Positions 35,510-43,366 of a stretch of DNA of 64,000 bases are shown here, in pieces (position 1 is the first letter of the stretch; every line of letters starts with the position of its first letter). Source of the DNA: Bacillota bacterium (GTDB lineage Bacteria; Bacillota; Clostridia; Acetivibrionales; JAEXSP01); the NCBI GenBank assembly GCA_023453795.1, contig JAEXSP010000007.1, forward strand, positions 1-64,000. The letters run 5' to 3'. Under the pieces are notes generated by a model. It worked only from the letters and a program-made list of their open reading frames with translations. It was not told the DNA's origin and did no database searches. A program made the position numbers and the translations under genes.

Positions 35510-36388
35510 GTGCCCAACGCTAATAATTACGAAAATTTGAAAAGCTCACATCCGTGCTTTGGAGGCCATAAAAGCGGTAAAGGAAGGATTCACCTTCCGG
35601 TCAGTCCCGGATGTAATATACAGTGTAGGTTTTGTGACAGGAAAATCAATGATACCGAGCAAAGGCCGGGGGTAACATCACAAGTAATTACACCTGAGGA
35701 TGCACTTAATGTAATAAAAAGAGCATTGGAATTATGTCCGGACATTACCGTTGCAGGAATAGCAGGTCCCGGTGACACACTAGCTACTGACAATGCTTTG
35801 GAGACTTTCCGCTTGATAAAAAAGCATTACCCGAACCTAATAAAATGTATGAGCACTAATGGCCTTTTATTATATGAGAGAGCAGACGAGATTATAGAAG
35901 TACATATTGATTCCCTTACTGTAACTGTGAATGCGGTTGATCCGGAGATTGAAGCTAAACTTAACTCGGCTGTTCTGTATCACGGTAAAAGGTATGAAGG
36001 AGCAGAGGCAGCTGAAATCTTAATAGAAAATCAGTTAAAGGGCATTGAGAAAGCAGCCGGGGCTGGGATTACGATAAAGGTAAACAGCGTACTGGTACCG
36101 GGAATTAATGAAGAACATATTGAGGATATTGCAAAGGCAGTAAGCAAAGCCGGTGCATCTATTTATAATATAATTCCTCTCATTCCGCAGTACGAATTAG
36201 CCGGAGCGCCTGCACCAACCTGTGCACAAATTGAGGCAGCAAGAACAAAAGCGGGACAATACATAGATGTGTTCAGACATTGCCAGAGATGCAGGGCTGA
36301 TGCGGTAGGCGTACCTGGTATTAGTGACTTTGGAGACCGGATATATCAAAAAAGAATATCCCATAAAGATACTTTTTCACACGGATGA
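35510..36388 (+). CDS. NifB-like radical SAM cofactor-biosynthesis protein
   Basis: 292 aa from GTG 35510, which has AGAGGGGG 8 bp upstream; the GTG at 35501 overlaps that site. Radical SAM core with SPGCNIQCRFCDRK (CX3CX2C), the NifB-specific HPCF segment before it, and the C-terminal HCQRCRADAVG. NifB inserts carbide and builds the 8Fe-9S-C core (NifB-co). It lacks the C-terminal NifX-like domain of long NifB proteins; a separate NifX-like gene follows. Its presence implies that the nitrogenase-like enzyme nearby carries a NifB-derived cluster, unlike the simpler chlorophyll (BchNB) and F430 (CfbCD) homologues. Mar systems also have a NifB homologue. Confidence 0.9.
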   Translation: MPNANNYENLKSSHPCFGGHKSGKGRIHLPVSPGCNIQCRFCDRKINDTEQRPGVTSQVITPEDALNVIKRALELCPDITVAGIAGPGDTLATDNALETFRLIKKHYPNLIKCMSTNGLLLYERADEIIEVHIDSLTVTVNAVDPEIEAKLNSAVLYHGKRYEGAEAAEILIENQLKGIEKAAGAGITIKVNSVLVPGINEEHIEDIAKAVSKAGASIYNIIPLIPQYELAGAPAPTCAQIEAARTKAGQYIDVFRHCQRCRADAVGVPGISDFGDRIYQKRISHKDTFSHG

Positions 36389-36417
36389 TTTATAACTAGA
36401 CGGAACGGAGGGGTTTT

Positions 36418-36792
36418 ATGCCATACAAGATAGCAGTCGCATCAACGGATGGTAAAGTGGTCAATCAGCATTTTGGAAGAGCAGAACAGTTTTATATTGT
36501 CAAAGTTGATTCAAAAGGCGGGTATGAGCCCATTGAGTTAAGAAAATTACAGCCGGTCTGTCATGGTTATGACCATGATGCTGCTGCTATGAAAAGAAGT
36601 GTAACGGCATTATCAGACTGCAAGTATGTCTTGGTAAGCAAAATAGGACAGGAAGCTGAGAATGCCCTTGAAAAGCAGGGAATCGGTGCATACGTGATAC
36701 CTGATCTTATTGATAATGCGGTAAAAAAACTGATAGCTTATATTCAAATAAATAAACTGATAGATGATATTATCAAGCAAAATACCGAGTGA
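36418..36792 (+). CDS. NifX/NafY-like cofactor carrier (Fe-Mo cofactor domain)
   Basis: 124 aa, the dinitrogenase Fe-Mo cofactor biosynthesis domain: YKIAVASTDGKVVNQHFGRAEQFYIV at the start and an RNase-H-like alternating fold ending KIGQEAENALEKQGIGAYVI. It probably binds NifB-co or a relative and hands it on. The HFGRA motif is conserved. 29 bp after the nifB-like gene with GGAGGGG, so in the same transcript. A second copy lies at 42859. Confidence 0.85.
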   Translation: MPYKIAVASTDGKVVNQHFGRAEQFYIVKVDSKGGYEPIELRKLQPVCHGYDHDAAAMKRSVTALSDCKYVLVSKIGQEAENALEKQGIGAYVIPDLIDNAVKKLIAYIQINKLIDDIIKQNTE

Positions 36793-36821
36793 GTAAATAT
36801 TTCAGAGTAAATATTTCATGG

Positions 36822-36884
36822 TTGACAAATAAGAAAAAAGTGGATATAATTCAAAGCGTATAATTCCTATTAAAAAAATATGAA
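36822..36884 (+). promoter_or_regulatory. consensus promoter and candidate operator of nifH-like gene
   Basis: TTGACA (36822-36827), 17 bp, TATAAT (36845-36850): a perfect strong promoter. The 8-5-8 element TTCCTATT (36864-36871), AAAAA, AATATGAA (36877-36884) follows and closely matches the metY element at 46932. A promoter this strong needs tight repression, which supports the operator reading. Confidence 0.75.
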
Positions 36885-36931
36885 TAGTAAGATTTAAATG
36901 ATAGAATCTATAAGTTATGGGGGATAATAAA

Positions 36932-37780
36932 ATGGGAAAACTTAGACAGGTTGCTATATATGGTAAGGGCGGAATCGGAAAATCTACCACAACACAAAAT
37001 CTGACGGCAGGACTGGTAGAACTCGGCAAGAAAGTTATGGTTGTAGGGTGCGATCCTAAAGCGGATTCTACAAGATTGTTACTTGGTGGATTGGCACAGA
37101 GAACAGTCCTTGATACAATAAGAGATGAAGGTGAAGCAGTCGAGCTTGGTTTAATTCTCAAGACCGGATATAAAGGAACCAGATGTGTAGAATCGGGGGG
37201 ACCGGAGCCTGGGGTCGGCTGCGCCGGACGGGGTATCATTACTTCAATCGGTTTACTGGAGCGCTTGGGTGCGTATACGGAGGATTTGGATTATGTGTTT
37301 TATGATGTATTGGGAGATGTAGTGTGCGGTGGATTTGCAATGCCGATCAGGGAAGGCAAGGCCAAAGAGATTTACATAGTTGCAAGCGGCGAGATGATGG
37401 CGTTGTATGCAGCAAACAATATTGCAAGGGGTATTCAAAAATATGCTAAAAAGGGAGGCGTAAGACTGGGAGGAATTATCTGCAACAGTCGTAACGTAGA
37501 CCGTGAATTGGATTTACTCCGTGCTTTTGCAAAAGAATTGGGAACGCAGTTAATATATTTTGTTCCCAGAGACAATATAGTACAGAGAGCAGAAATCAGA
37601 AGAAAAACGGTAATTGAGTATAAAGCGGATGCGGATCAGGCAGAAGAATACAGAAATCTTGCAAGAGCGATTGAAAATAATACTATGTTTACTATACCAA
37701 CGCCTATGTCACAGGAAAGACTGGAAGAGATTCTGGTTGAGTATGGATTGATGGATTTGGCGGATGATTACCGGATTTAG
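36932..37780 (+). CDS. NifH-like nitrogenase reductase (Mar-type?)
   Basis: 282 aa from ATG 36932 (GGGGGAT 8 bp upstream). P-loop GKGGIGKS at 11-18. The 4Fe-4S ligands fall at Cys97 (GVGCAGRG) and Cys132 (DVVCGGFAMPIREG), the same numbers as in Azotobacter NifH, and Arg100 is kept. Switch II DVLGDVVCGG is intact. It would transfer electrons with ATP hydrolysis to the NifDK-like partner. Sequence is close to true NifH, but its gene is not followed by nifDK with nifE and nifN; instead a cysK comes next, then the divergent nifDK-like pair. Confidence 0.9.
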   Translation: MGKLRQVAIYGKGGIGKSTTTQNLTAGLVELGKKVMVVGCDPKADSTRLLLGGLAQRTVLDTIRDEGEAVELGLILKTGYKGTRCVESGGPEPGVGCAGRGIITSIGLLERLGAYTEDLDYVFYDVLGDVVCGGFAMPIREGKAKEIYIVASGEMMALYAANNIARGIQKYAKKGGVRLGGIICNSRNVDRELDLLRAFAKELGTQLIYFVPRDNIVQRAEIRRKTVIEYKADADQAEEYRNLARAIENNTMFTIPTPMSQERLEEILVEYGLMDLADDYRI

Positions 37781-37893
37781 GGCTCGGCTCAAATATTAGT
37801 TCCCGGTTCTTTTTTCGGAATACCCAACGAATTTAAGGGTTTCTGCAAAAAGATTACCTGAAGTTATATTTTAACGATGCAAGTATGTGAATC

Positions 37894-37912
37894 TTTAGTA
37901 AGTATTACTAAA
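37894..37912. promoter_or_regulatory. perfect 7-5-7 palindrome before cysK
   Basis: TTTAGTA (37894-37900), AGTAT, TACTAAA (37906-37912), 27 bp before the cysK start. Geometry equals that of the 8-5-8 elements elsewhere, but the half-site differs, so it may belong to the other Rrf2 protein or another regulator. Confidence 0.5.
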
Positions 37913-37939
37913 TGGATAATGTGAAAGGAGTTATGTGCT

Positions 37940-38872
37940 ATGGCAAAAATTTATGAAAGTGTATCGGAATTAATAGGAGGTACCCCTTTATTTGAAGCAA
38001 AGAATTATGCCAGGGCAAGAAATATTAATGCCAGACTGATTACCAAGCTGGAGTATTTTAATCCTGCAGGAAGCGTTAAGGACAGAATTGCTCTTGCAAT
38101 GATCGAAGCTGCTGAAAAAGCGGGCTTTCTAAAGGAGGGTTCGGTTATTATTGAACCTACAAGCGGGAATACGGGTATCGGTCTTGCAGCGATTGCAGCT
38201 TCAAAGGGATATAAAATTATTTTAACCATGCCTGAGACTATGAGTGTGGAAAGAAGAAATTTATTGAAGGCTTATGGTGCCGAGCTTGTATTGACAGAGG
38301 GTGCCAAGGGCATGAAGGGAGCAATAGCCAAGGCGGAAGAATTGGCGAAGGAAACACCGAATTCATTTATTCCCGGACAGTTTGTCAATCCTGCCAATCC
38401 CGAAATACACAGAAAAACAACCGGACCTGAGATTTGGACGGATACGGACGGAAAAGTGGATATTTTTATTGCAGGTGTCGGTACAGGCGGAACAGTAACA
38501 GGTGTCGGAGAATATCTGAAATCGCAGAACAATGCGGTTAAGGTTATAGCAGTAGAACCCGCCTCTTCTCCCGTATTATCGAAGGGTGAGCCGGGAGCGC
38601 ATAAGATACAGGGTATTGGCGCAGGCTTTGTTCCGGATACACTCAATACAAAAATATATGATGAAATTATAACTGTTGAAAATGAGGAGGCTTTCGCGGC
38701 AGGAAAGGCTTTCGCAAAGGCAGAAGGTATCCTTGTGGGAATTTCCTCAGGGGCTGCGTTGTATGCTGCAGAAATCATAGCAAAGAAACCTGAAAATGCA
38801 GGAAAGAATATTGTTGTATTGCTGCCGGATACCGGAGAAAGATATTTGTCTACACCGTTATTTACCGATTAA
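37940..38872 (+). CDS. cysK: cysteine synthase (O-acetylserine sulfhydrylase)
   Basis: 310 aa fold-type II PLP enzyme. PLP lysine in NPAGSVKDRIA (about residue 45), substrate loop EPTSGNTGIGLA, phosphate-binding GTGGTVTG and the final PDTGERYLST. Uses sulfide and O-acetylserine; relatives accept other thiols. It sits between the nifH-like and nifD-like genes, an unusual place that ties the nitrogenase-like enzyme to sulfur assimilation. GAAAGGAG site. A strong terminator follows directly. Confidence 0.92.
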   Translation: MAKIYESVSELIGGTPLFEAKNYARARNINARLITKLEYFNPAGSVKDRIALAMIEAAEKAGFLKEGSVIIEPTSGNTGIGLAAIAASKGYKIILTMPETMSVERRNLLKAYGAELVLTEGAKGMKGAIAKAEELAKETPNSFIPGQFVNPANPEIHRKTTGPEIWTDTDGKVDIFIAGVGTGGTVTGVGEYLKSQNNAVKVIAVEPASSPVLSKGEPGAHKIQGIGAGFVPDTLNTKIYDEIITVENEEAFAAGKAFAKAEGILVGISSGAALYAAEIIAKKPENAGKNIVVLLPDTGERYLSTPLFTD

Positions 38873-38880
38873 TTTACGAT

Positions 38881-38924
38881 GGGAATTTATAGTCAGCGAG
38901 GGTAACTATGAATTCCCGTTTTTT
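38881..38924 (+). terminator. intrinsic terminator between cysK and the nifD-like gene
   Basis: GGGAATTTATAGT (38881-38893) pairs with ACTATGAATTCCC (38905-38917), 12 of 13 pairs plus one T-G pair, then GTTTTTTG. It should separate nifH-cysK from nifDK expression, so the nifD-like gene needs its own promoter or readthrough. Confidence 0.8.
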
Positions 38925-38933
38925 GAAATTTAA

Positions 38934-38954
38934 TTCATACTTAAACCATATGAT
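38934..38954. promoter_or_regulatory. candidate sulfur-regulon operator before the nifD-like gene
   Basis: TTCATACT (38934-38941), TAAAC, CATATGAT (38947-38954): 8-5-8 geometry, with half-sites close to the TTCATATT/AATATGAA type. TTGAAA at 38923-38928 may be a -35, but no good -10 was found at normal spacing. Confidence 0.45.
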
Positions 38955-38982
38955 TAATAAGGAAAAGAAGGGGGATATTCGA

Positions 38983-40437
38983 ATGCCAATAAAATTGGAC
39001 ATTTCCGATATAGGAACCAGAGAAAGCAGGCTTGGCTCCATCACAGGATATATGGGGGATTTAAAGGATTTGGCGACTCAGAGCAGATGCGGCTCGCTAA
39101 AGGGTTGTTCAAGGTGTTTTTCACAGTCAAGCACATGCCTTTCAAGCTGTGCGCTCTCACAGCTGGCAGGGATACGTGATGTAGCGGTTATCCACCATGG
39201 ACCGTCAGGCTGTTCTACAACAGGCACACAGATTTATACAGTTACAAAGCAGGTAGCGGCAAAAAGGGGAATAAGTAATAATTCCGTTTATATCGGAACC
39301 GATATGAATGAGGAAGACACTATTTTCGGTTCAGCCGAATCATTGAAAGATATTGTGCTTGAGACCAACCGAAGATATCACCCGAAAGCTATTTTTGTAA
39401 GCAGCTCCTGTGCAGCCGGAGTTATAGGAGAGGACATTGACAGTATTGTTGAAGAATTGAAAGAAGAGATTGATGTACCTGTTGTAGCAGTGCATTGTGA
39501 GGGCTTTAAGTCCCGTATTTGGGCAACCGGCTTTGATATCTCCGATCATGCGGTTTTAACCGGCATTGTTCAGCCGCCGGAGCAGAAACGGAATACGATC
39601 AACTTTAAAAATTTCTACGAAAGTGCGAGAAATGAAATTATTGAGATCTTTAAAAATTTCGATGTAGAGCCTGTTCTGTTATATGCAAATGCAACTGTTG
39701 AGGAACTGTCTCATATGTCGGAAGCTCTTGCTACTGTATGTATCTGTGGGACTCTTGGCAATTATTTGGGTAATGGCTTGGAAGAACAGTATGGAGTTCC
39801 ATATGTCAGAACTATTAATCCGCTGGGGGTTATCGGATTTGAAACATGGCTCAGGGAAATCGGAAAAGTTATTAATAAGGAAAATGAAGTTGAAAAATAT
39901 ATAGAAGCAGAGAGAGCTAAATACCTGCCCGCGATTGAAGAGGTTAAAAAAGAGTTAAAGGGCCTCAGAGCAGTACTGGGTATGGGGCCGGGTTATACCT
40001 TTGAGGTATCGAGAGTTCTTCAGGAATTGGGTATTGAGGTAGTCTGGGCAGCAGCCTGGCATTATGACAAACGTTATGAAAACGGCGATGTGCCGCCTTC
40101 AATGGAATACCTGCTTGAGAACAACCCGAACTTTGAGGTTGGTGTGGCAGATCAGCAGAACTATGAGGTGCTCAACATATTGAACAAGTATAAGCCGGAT
40201 TTGTATTTGTCCCGTCACCCGGGTTCAACCGTATGGGCGATAAAACAGGGATACCCGGCAGTATATGTTGCAGACGAATATATGATATTCGGATATAAAG
40301 GAACTTTAAACTTTGCACATTCAGTTCTGGATACTATTCGTAACAGAAGCTTTGAGAAAAATCTGGCAAAGAGGGTAAAGCTTCCGTACACCGATTGGTG
40401 GTATAAGCAGAATGCAGGTTTGTTTCTGGAAGAATAA
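38983..40437 (+). CDS. NifD-like alpha subunit of a nitrogenase-like reductase
   Basis: 484 aa from ATG 38983 (GGGGGA 7 bp upstream). P-cluster-type cysteines: Cys77 in HHGPSGCSTTG, Cys143 in SSSCAAGVIGED, and Cys52 or Cys56 in the CLSSC block. Cys255 (CICGTLGNY) aligns with Azotobacter alpha-Cys275, the cofactor ligand. By eye, alpha-Gln191, alpha-His195 and alpha-His442 align with Trp180, Phe184 and Ala430, so the N2-reduction residues and the Mo/homocitrate-side ligand are missing. It probably binds a NifB-derived cofactor but acts on another substrate. A Mar-type C-S-cleaving reductase is the best fit. Confidence 0.85.
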   Translation: MPIKLDISDIGTRESRLGSITGYMGDLKDLATQSRCGSLKGCSRCFSQSSTCLSSCALSQLAGIRDVAVIHHGPSGCSTTGTQIYTVTKQVAAKRGISNNSVYIGTDMNEEDTIFGSAESLKDIVLETNRRYHPKAIFVSSSCAAGVIGEDIDSIVEELKEEIDVPVVAVHCEGFKSRIWATGFDISDHAVLTGIVQPPEQKRNTINFKNFYESARNEIIEIFKNFDVEPVLLYANATVEELSHMSEALATVCICGTLGNYLGNGLEEQYGVPYVRTINPLGVIGFETWLREIGKVINKENEVEKYIEAERAKYLPAIEEVKKELKGLRAVLGMGPGYTFEVSRVLQELGIEVVWAAAWHYDKRYENGDVPPSMEYLLENNPNFEVGVADQQNYEVLNILNKYKPDLYLSRHPGSTVWAIKQGYPAVYVADEYMIFGYKGTLNFAHSVLDTIRNRSFEKNLAKRVKLPYTDWWYKQNAGLFLEE

Positions 40438-40475
40438 TGCCTGATATTTTGAAGGCAGTTAACTTCTATCGGGCA
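40438..40475 (+). other. intercistronic hairpin between nifD-like and nifK-like genes
   Basis: TGCCTGATA (40438-40446) pairs with TATCGGGCA (40467-40475), 9 bp with one T-G pair, directly after the stop codon and without a T-tract. More like an RNA-stabilising or processing hairpin than a terminator. Confidence 0.5.
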
Positions 40476-40506
40476 TATAAAGTAGATTTGGAGGTCAAAT
40501 CAGATT

Positions 40507-41805
40507 ATGGCAAAGATATTGGATAAGCAGAGATATAAATGTGCGATGAGTGCAATGTCAACCGTGCAGGCAATTGAACGGGCAATACCGGTGCTTCATT
40601 CCGGTCCCGGATGTGCACAGAAATTATCTAATTCATCAGGGAGCAGCGGATATTTTTCACCAAACATTTTCCCCTGTACAAGTATTAACGAGAAGGATGT
40701 AGTTTTCGGAGGAGAAAAGAAGCTCCGCACAACCATTGAGAATTCACTTAAGGTGATTGATGCGGATTTGTATGTGGTTCTTACCGGATGTACCCCTGAG
40801 ATTGTTGGTGATACGGTGGAGGATGTGGTCAGTGAGTTTGCAGATTCTGAAAAACCGGTAATATTTGCATCTACACCGGGATTTAAAGGCAACAACTATA
40901 AAGGTCACGAATGGGTTGTAAATGCAATTATTGACCAGTATTTAGAGCCGGCAGACAAGAAAACAAAGGGCCTTGTAAATATTTGGGCTGATGTGCCTTA
41001 TCAGGATGAATTCTGGTTGGGAAATCTAAGAGAGCTTGAAAAGCTTGTCGCTGAACTTGGATTGATTCCGAATACCATATTCGGTTATAAGAGAGGAATA
41101 GAAAATATTAAAAGAATTCCGGAAGCTGAGTTTAATCTGCTGGTTTCACCTTGGGTCGGTATTGAAAATGTGAAACTTATGGAAGAAAAGTTCGGAACAC
41201 CTTATTTGCATTACCCGACACTTCCCATAGGAGCATTCGAAACAGGCAAATTCCTTCGTACGGTAGGAGAGTTTGCAGGTGTTGATAAGGATAAGGTAGA
41301 AGCGCTGATTAAGGAGAAAGAAGAATATTACTACTATTATATTGAGCGTTTTGCCGATTTGTTTCTTGAAACAAGAGTAATGTCAAAGAAATTCACCATT
41401 GTAGCAGATGCGCAGTACACATTGGGAATTACAAAGTTTCTGGTAAATGATCTTGGGTTGTTTCCAGCCAAACAGTTCGTTGTAGACGATACACCGAAGG
41501 AATACCAAAAAGCAATTGAGGGCTATTTCGAGGATTTGAACTATGATATCAAGGCGGAGGTCAGCTTTATTACAGATGGCTACAGGATTCATAAGGAAAT
41601 TGAAAGCACGGATTATCATGGATATCCCCTGATTCTTGGAGGCTATTGGGAAAAAGAAGCTGCGGCTAAAACAAATGCACATTTCCTGAATGTTTCTTCT
41701 CCGGTAAATGAACGTTTAGTGATGAATAGCTATTATGTAGGTTATGATGGCGGTTTAAAACTTATAGAAGATATTTATTCGGTTGTAAAAACCAGATTTA
41801 ATTAG
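40507..41805 (+). CDS. NifK-like beta subunit of a nitrogenase-like reductase
   Basis: 432 aa, about 90 shorter than molybdenum NifK, lacking its N-terminal extension. Cys12 (YKCAMSAMS), Cys36 (LHSGPGCAQ) and Cys95 (LTGCTPEIVGDT) correspond to beta-Cys70, -95 and -153, the P-cluster ligands. Together with the NifD-like cysteines they would form a full P-cluster site. GGAGGTC 10 bp before the ATG. Pairs with the NifD-like protein; no NifE or NifN scaffold genes are present in the window. Confidence 0.87.
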   Translation: MAKILDKQRYKCAMSAMSTVQAIERAIPVLHSGPGCAQKLSNSSGSSGYFSPNIFPCTSINEKDVVFGGEKKLRTTIENSLKVIDADLYVVLTGCTPEIVGDTVEDVVSEFADSEKPVIFASTPGFKGNNYKGHEWVVNAIIDQYLEPADKKTKGLVNIWADVPYQDEFWLGNLRELEKLVAELGLIPNTIFGYKRGIENIKRIPEAEFNLLVSPWVGIENVKLMEEKFGTPYLHYPTLPIGAFETGKFLRTVGEFAGVDKDKVEALIKEKEEYYYYYIERFADLFLETRVMSKKFTIVADAQYTLGITKFLVNDLGLFPAKQFVVDDTPKEYQKAIEGYFEDLNYDIKAEVSFITDGYRIHKEIESTDYHGYPLILGGYWEKEAAAKTNAHFLNVSSPVNERLVMNSYYVGYDGGLKLIEDIYSVVKTRFN

Positions 41806-41822
41806 AATTATAGGAGGTCATT

Positions 41823-42806
41823 ATGAGCGGAATTAACAAATCAATTGCGGAATTGGTCGGAAAGACGCCATTGCTTGAGCTGGTGAATTATGAGAAGCAG
41901 AATGAATTGGAGGCTGAGCTTGTAGTTAAATTGGAATATTATAACCCGAATCAGAGCGTAAAGGACAGGATAGCTTTAGCTATGGTGGAAGATGCCGAAA
42001 AGAAAGGCTTGCTGAAACCCGGACATACAATCGTTGAAACAACCAGCGGCAATACCGGAATCGGATTGGCGGCTATAGCAGCCTCGAAAGGCTATAAGTT
42101 CAAGGTATACATACAGGATAATGTAAGTATTGAAAGATTTAAGGTGATTCATGCTTTTGGCGGTGAGACAATTAAGCTTTCGGAAGAACCTGTTGTTGCA
42201 AAAATTCTTGAAGAAACGGGCGGAGATTTTGTGGCAGCAATAAAAGCATTGGAGGAACACGTATTATCAAAGGAAAAAGATATATTCTTTGTAAATCAGG
42301 TTGCAAATCCCGCAAATCCGGAAATACATAAAGCTACGACCGGACCTGAAATATGGGAGGATACGAACGGAAAAGTGGACATTCTGGTGGCTGCAGTCGG
42401 TACAGGCGGAACGGTATCCGGTACAGGCGCATTCCTGAAATCGAAGAATCCGGACCTGAAGGTAGTTGCTATTCAGCCGGGCCCAGGTTCACTTCCTAGT
42501 GATGAGAATCCTCACCCGGAAGAGATTACAGGTGTTCATCCTTTTGAAGGCATACCCAAGGAGAGGATTCCTGAAATTATGGATTTAAACATATACGATG
42601 AGAAATTTGAGGTAGAGACTTATCAAGCTTACGAAGCTGCCAGAGCAGTTGCAAAATCAGACGGAATATTAATTGGTACTTCATCGGGTGCAATAATCCA
42701 TGCAGCAACACAGATAGCCAGAAGACCTGAGAATAAGGGAAAACGAATTGTAGCTGTATTACCTGATACAGGACTTCGTTATCTGTCAACCGGTTTGTTT
42801 GAATAG
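41823..42806 (+). CDS. CysK-type PLP synthase, second copy
   Basis: 327 aa, same fold as the CysK at 37940: NPNQSVKDRIA with the PLP lysine, ETTSGNTGIGLA, GTGGTVSGTG, PDTGLRYLST. It has an insert (SKEKDIFFVNQ region and GPGSLPSDENPHPEEITGVHPFEG) absent from the first copy, so specificity may differ (for example O-phosphoserine, O-acetylhomoserine or a methylated thiol). Starts 17 bp after the nifK-like stop with ATAGGAGG, so it is cotranscribed with nifDK. Confidence 0.88.
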   Translation: MSGINKSIAELVGKTPLLELVNYEKQNELEAELVVKLEYYNPNQSVKDRIALAMVEDAEKKGLLKPGHTIVETTSGNTGIGLAAIAASKGYKFKVYIQDNVSIERFKVIHAFGGETIKLSEEPVVAKILEETGGDFVAAIKALEEHVLSKEKDIFFVNQVANPANPEIHKATTGPEIWEDTNGKVDILVAAVGTGGTVSGTGAFLKSKNPDLKVVAIQPGPGSLPSDENPHPEEITGVHPFEGIPKERIPEIMDLNIYDEKFEVETYQAYEAARAVAKSDGILIGTSSGAIIHAATQIARRPENKGKRIVAVLPDTGLRYLSTGLFE

Positions 42807-42858
42807 TCTCAGGAGTAACTTATTAAAATGTTATTTATAAGACGGAAATGAGGCCTTT

Positions 42859-43311
42859 ATGACATATAAAATAGCAATTGCGTCCAGTGACGGAATATAT
42901 GTGGATACTCATTTTGGAAGTGCATCCTCTTTTCTGATTGTTGAAGTAGATGGTGATGGAAGCTATTCGGTTAAGGAAGATAGAATAGTTCCAAACCCAG
43001 CTGAACATATTGAAACAAATTCTTTATGCAGCAGCAGAAAAGCTTGCGGAAGCAGCTCAGACTGCACAGGTAAAAAGGAAAGCGGATGCGGTGGAGGTCA
43101 TTCCGAAGCACAAATTGATTTGCGAGTTTCATTAATTGCAGACTGCCGCTGTTTGCTTTGTAAGAGGATAGGATCAGGCGTGGAAAGGCAGTTGGAGCGA
43201 AAAGCTATAACAACCTTCCAAGTGGATAATAAAATTGAAGAAGCACTGAAAAAAATAACCGAGTATTATAGAAAGATGGATAATCATATTTCGCTAAGAA
43301 AGAATAAATAA
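42859..43311 (+). CDS. NifX/NafY-like protein with a cysteine-rich insert
   Basis: 150 aa. The Fe-Mo cofactor domain (YKIAIASSDGIYVDTHFGSASSFLIVEV at the start, LLCKRIGSGVERQLERKAITTFQV at the end) is split by an insert at about 55-85 with CSSRKACGSSSDCTGKKESGCGGGH. Those four cysteines and a His could bind a metal or cluster. The copy at 36418 lacks this insert. Last gene of the nitrogenase-like cluster; the stop abuts a bidirectional terminator. Probably a cofactor carrier or storage protein. Confidence 0.82.
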   Translation: MTYKIAIASSDGIYVDTHFGSASSFLIVEVDGDGSYSVKEDRIVPNPAEHIETNSLCSSRKACGSSSDCTGKKESGCGGGHSEAQIDLRVSLIADCRCLLCKRIGSGVERQLERKAITTFQVDNKIEEALKKITEYYRKMDNHISLRKNK

Positions 43312-43361
43312 AAATGGCTGTTTTGCACAGTAAAAGCTGAAGCAAAACAGCCATTTTTTAT
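43311..43361. terminator. strong bidirectional terminator
   Basis: AAAATGGCTGTTTTGC (43311-43326) pairs with GCAAAACAGCCATTTT (43342-43357), 16 bp perfect, flanked by T/A tracts on both sides. Ends the nifX-like transcript and the opposing patB/malY-like transcript. Confidence 0.92.
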
Positions 43362-43366
43362 TATGC

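Noticed and set aside
37781..37893. Terminator after the nifH-like gene
   Set aside because: A T-run follows CCCGGTTC near 37800-37820, but I could not find a stem with enough pairing.
35510..41805. A conventional nitrogen-fixing nif operon
   Set aside because: NifH-like sequence is very Nif-like, but nifE, nifN and nifV are missing, NifK is short, and the aligned NifD residues at 191, 195 and 442 are not conserved; neighbours are sulfur genes.
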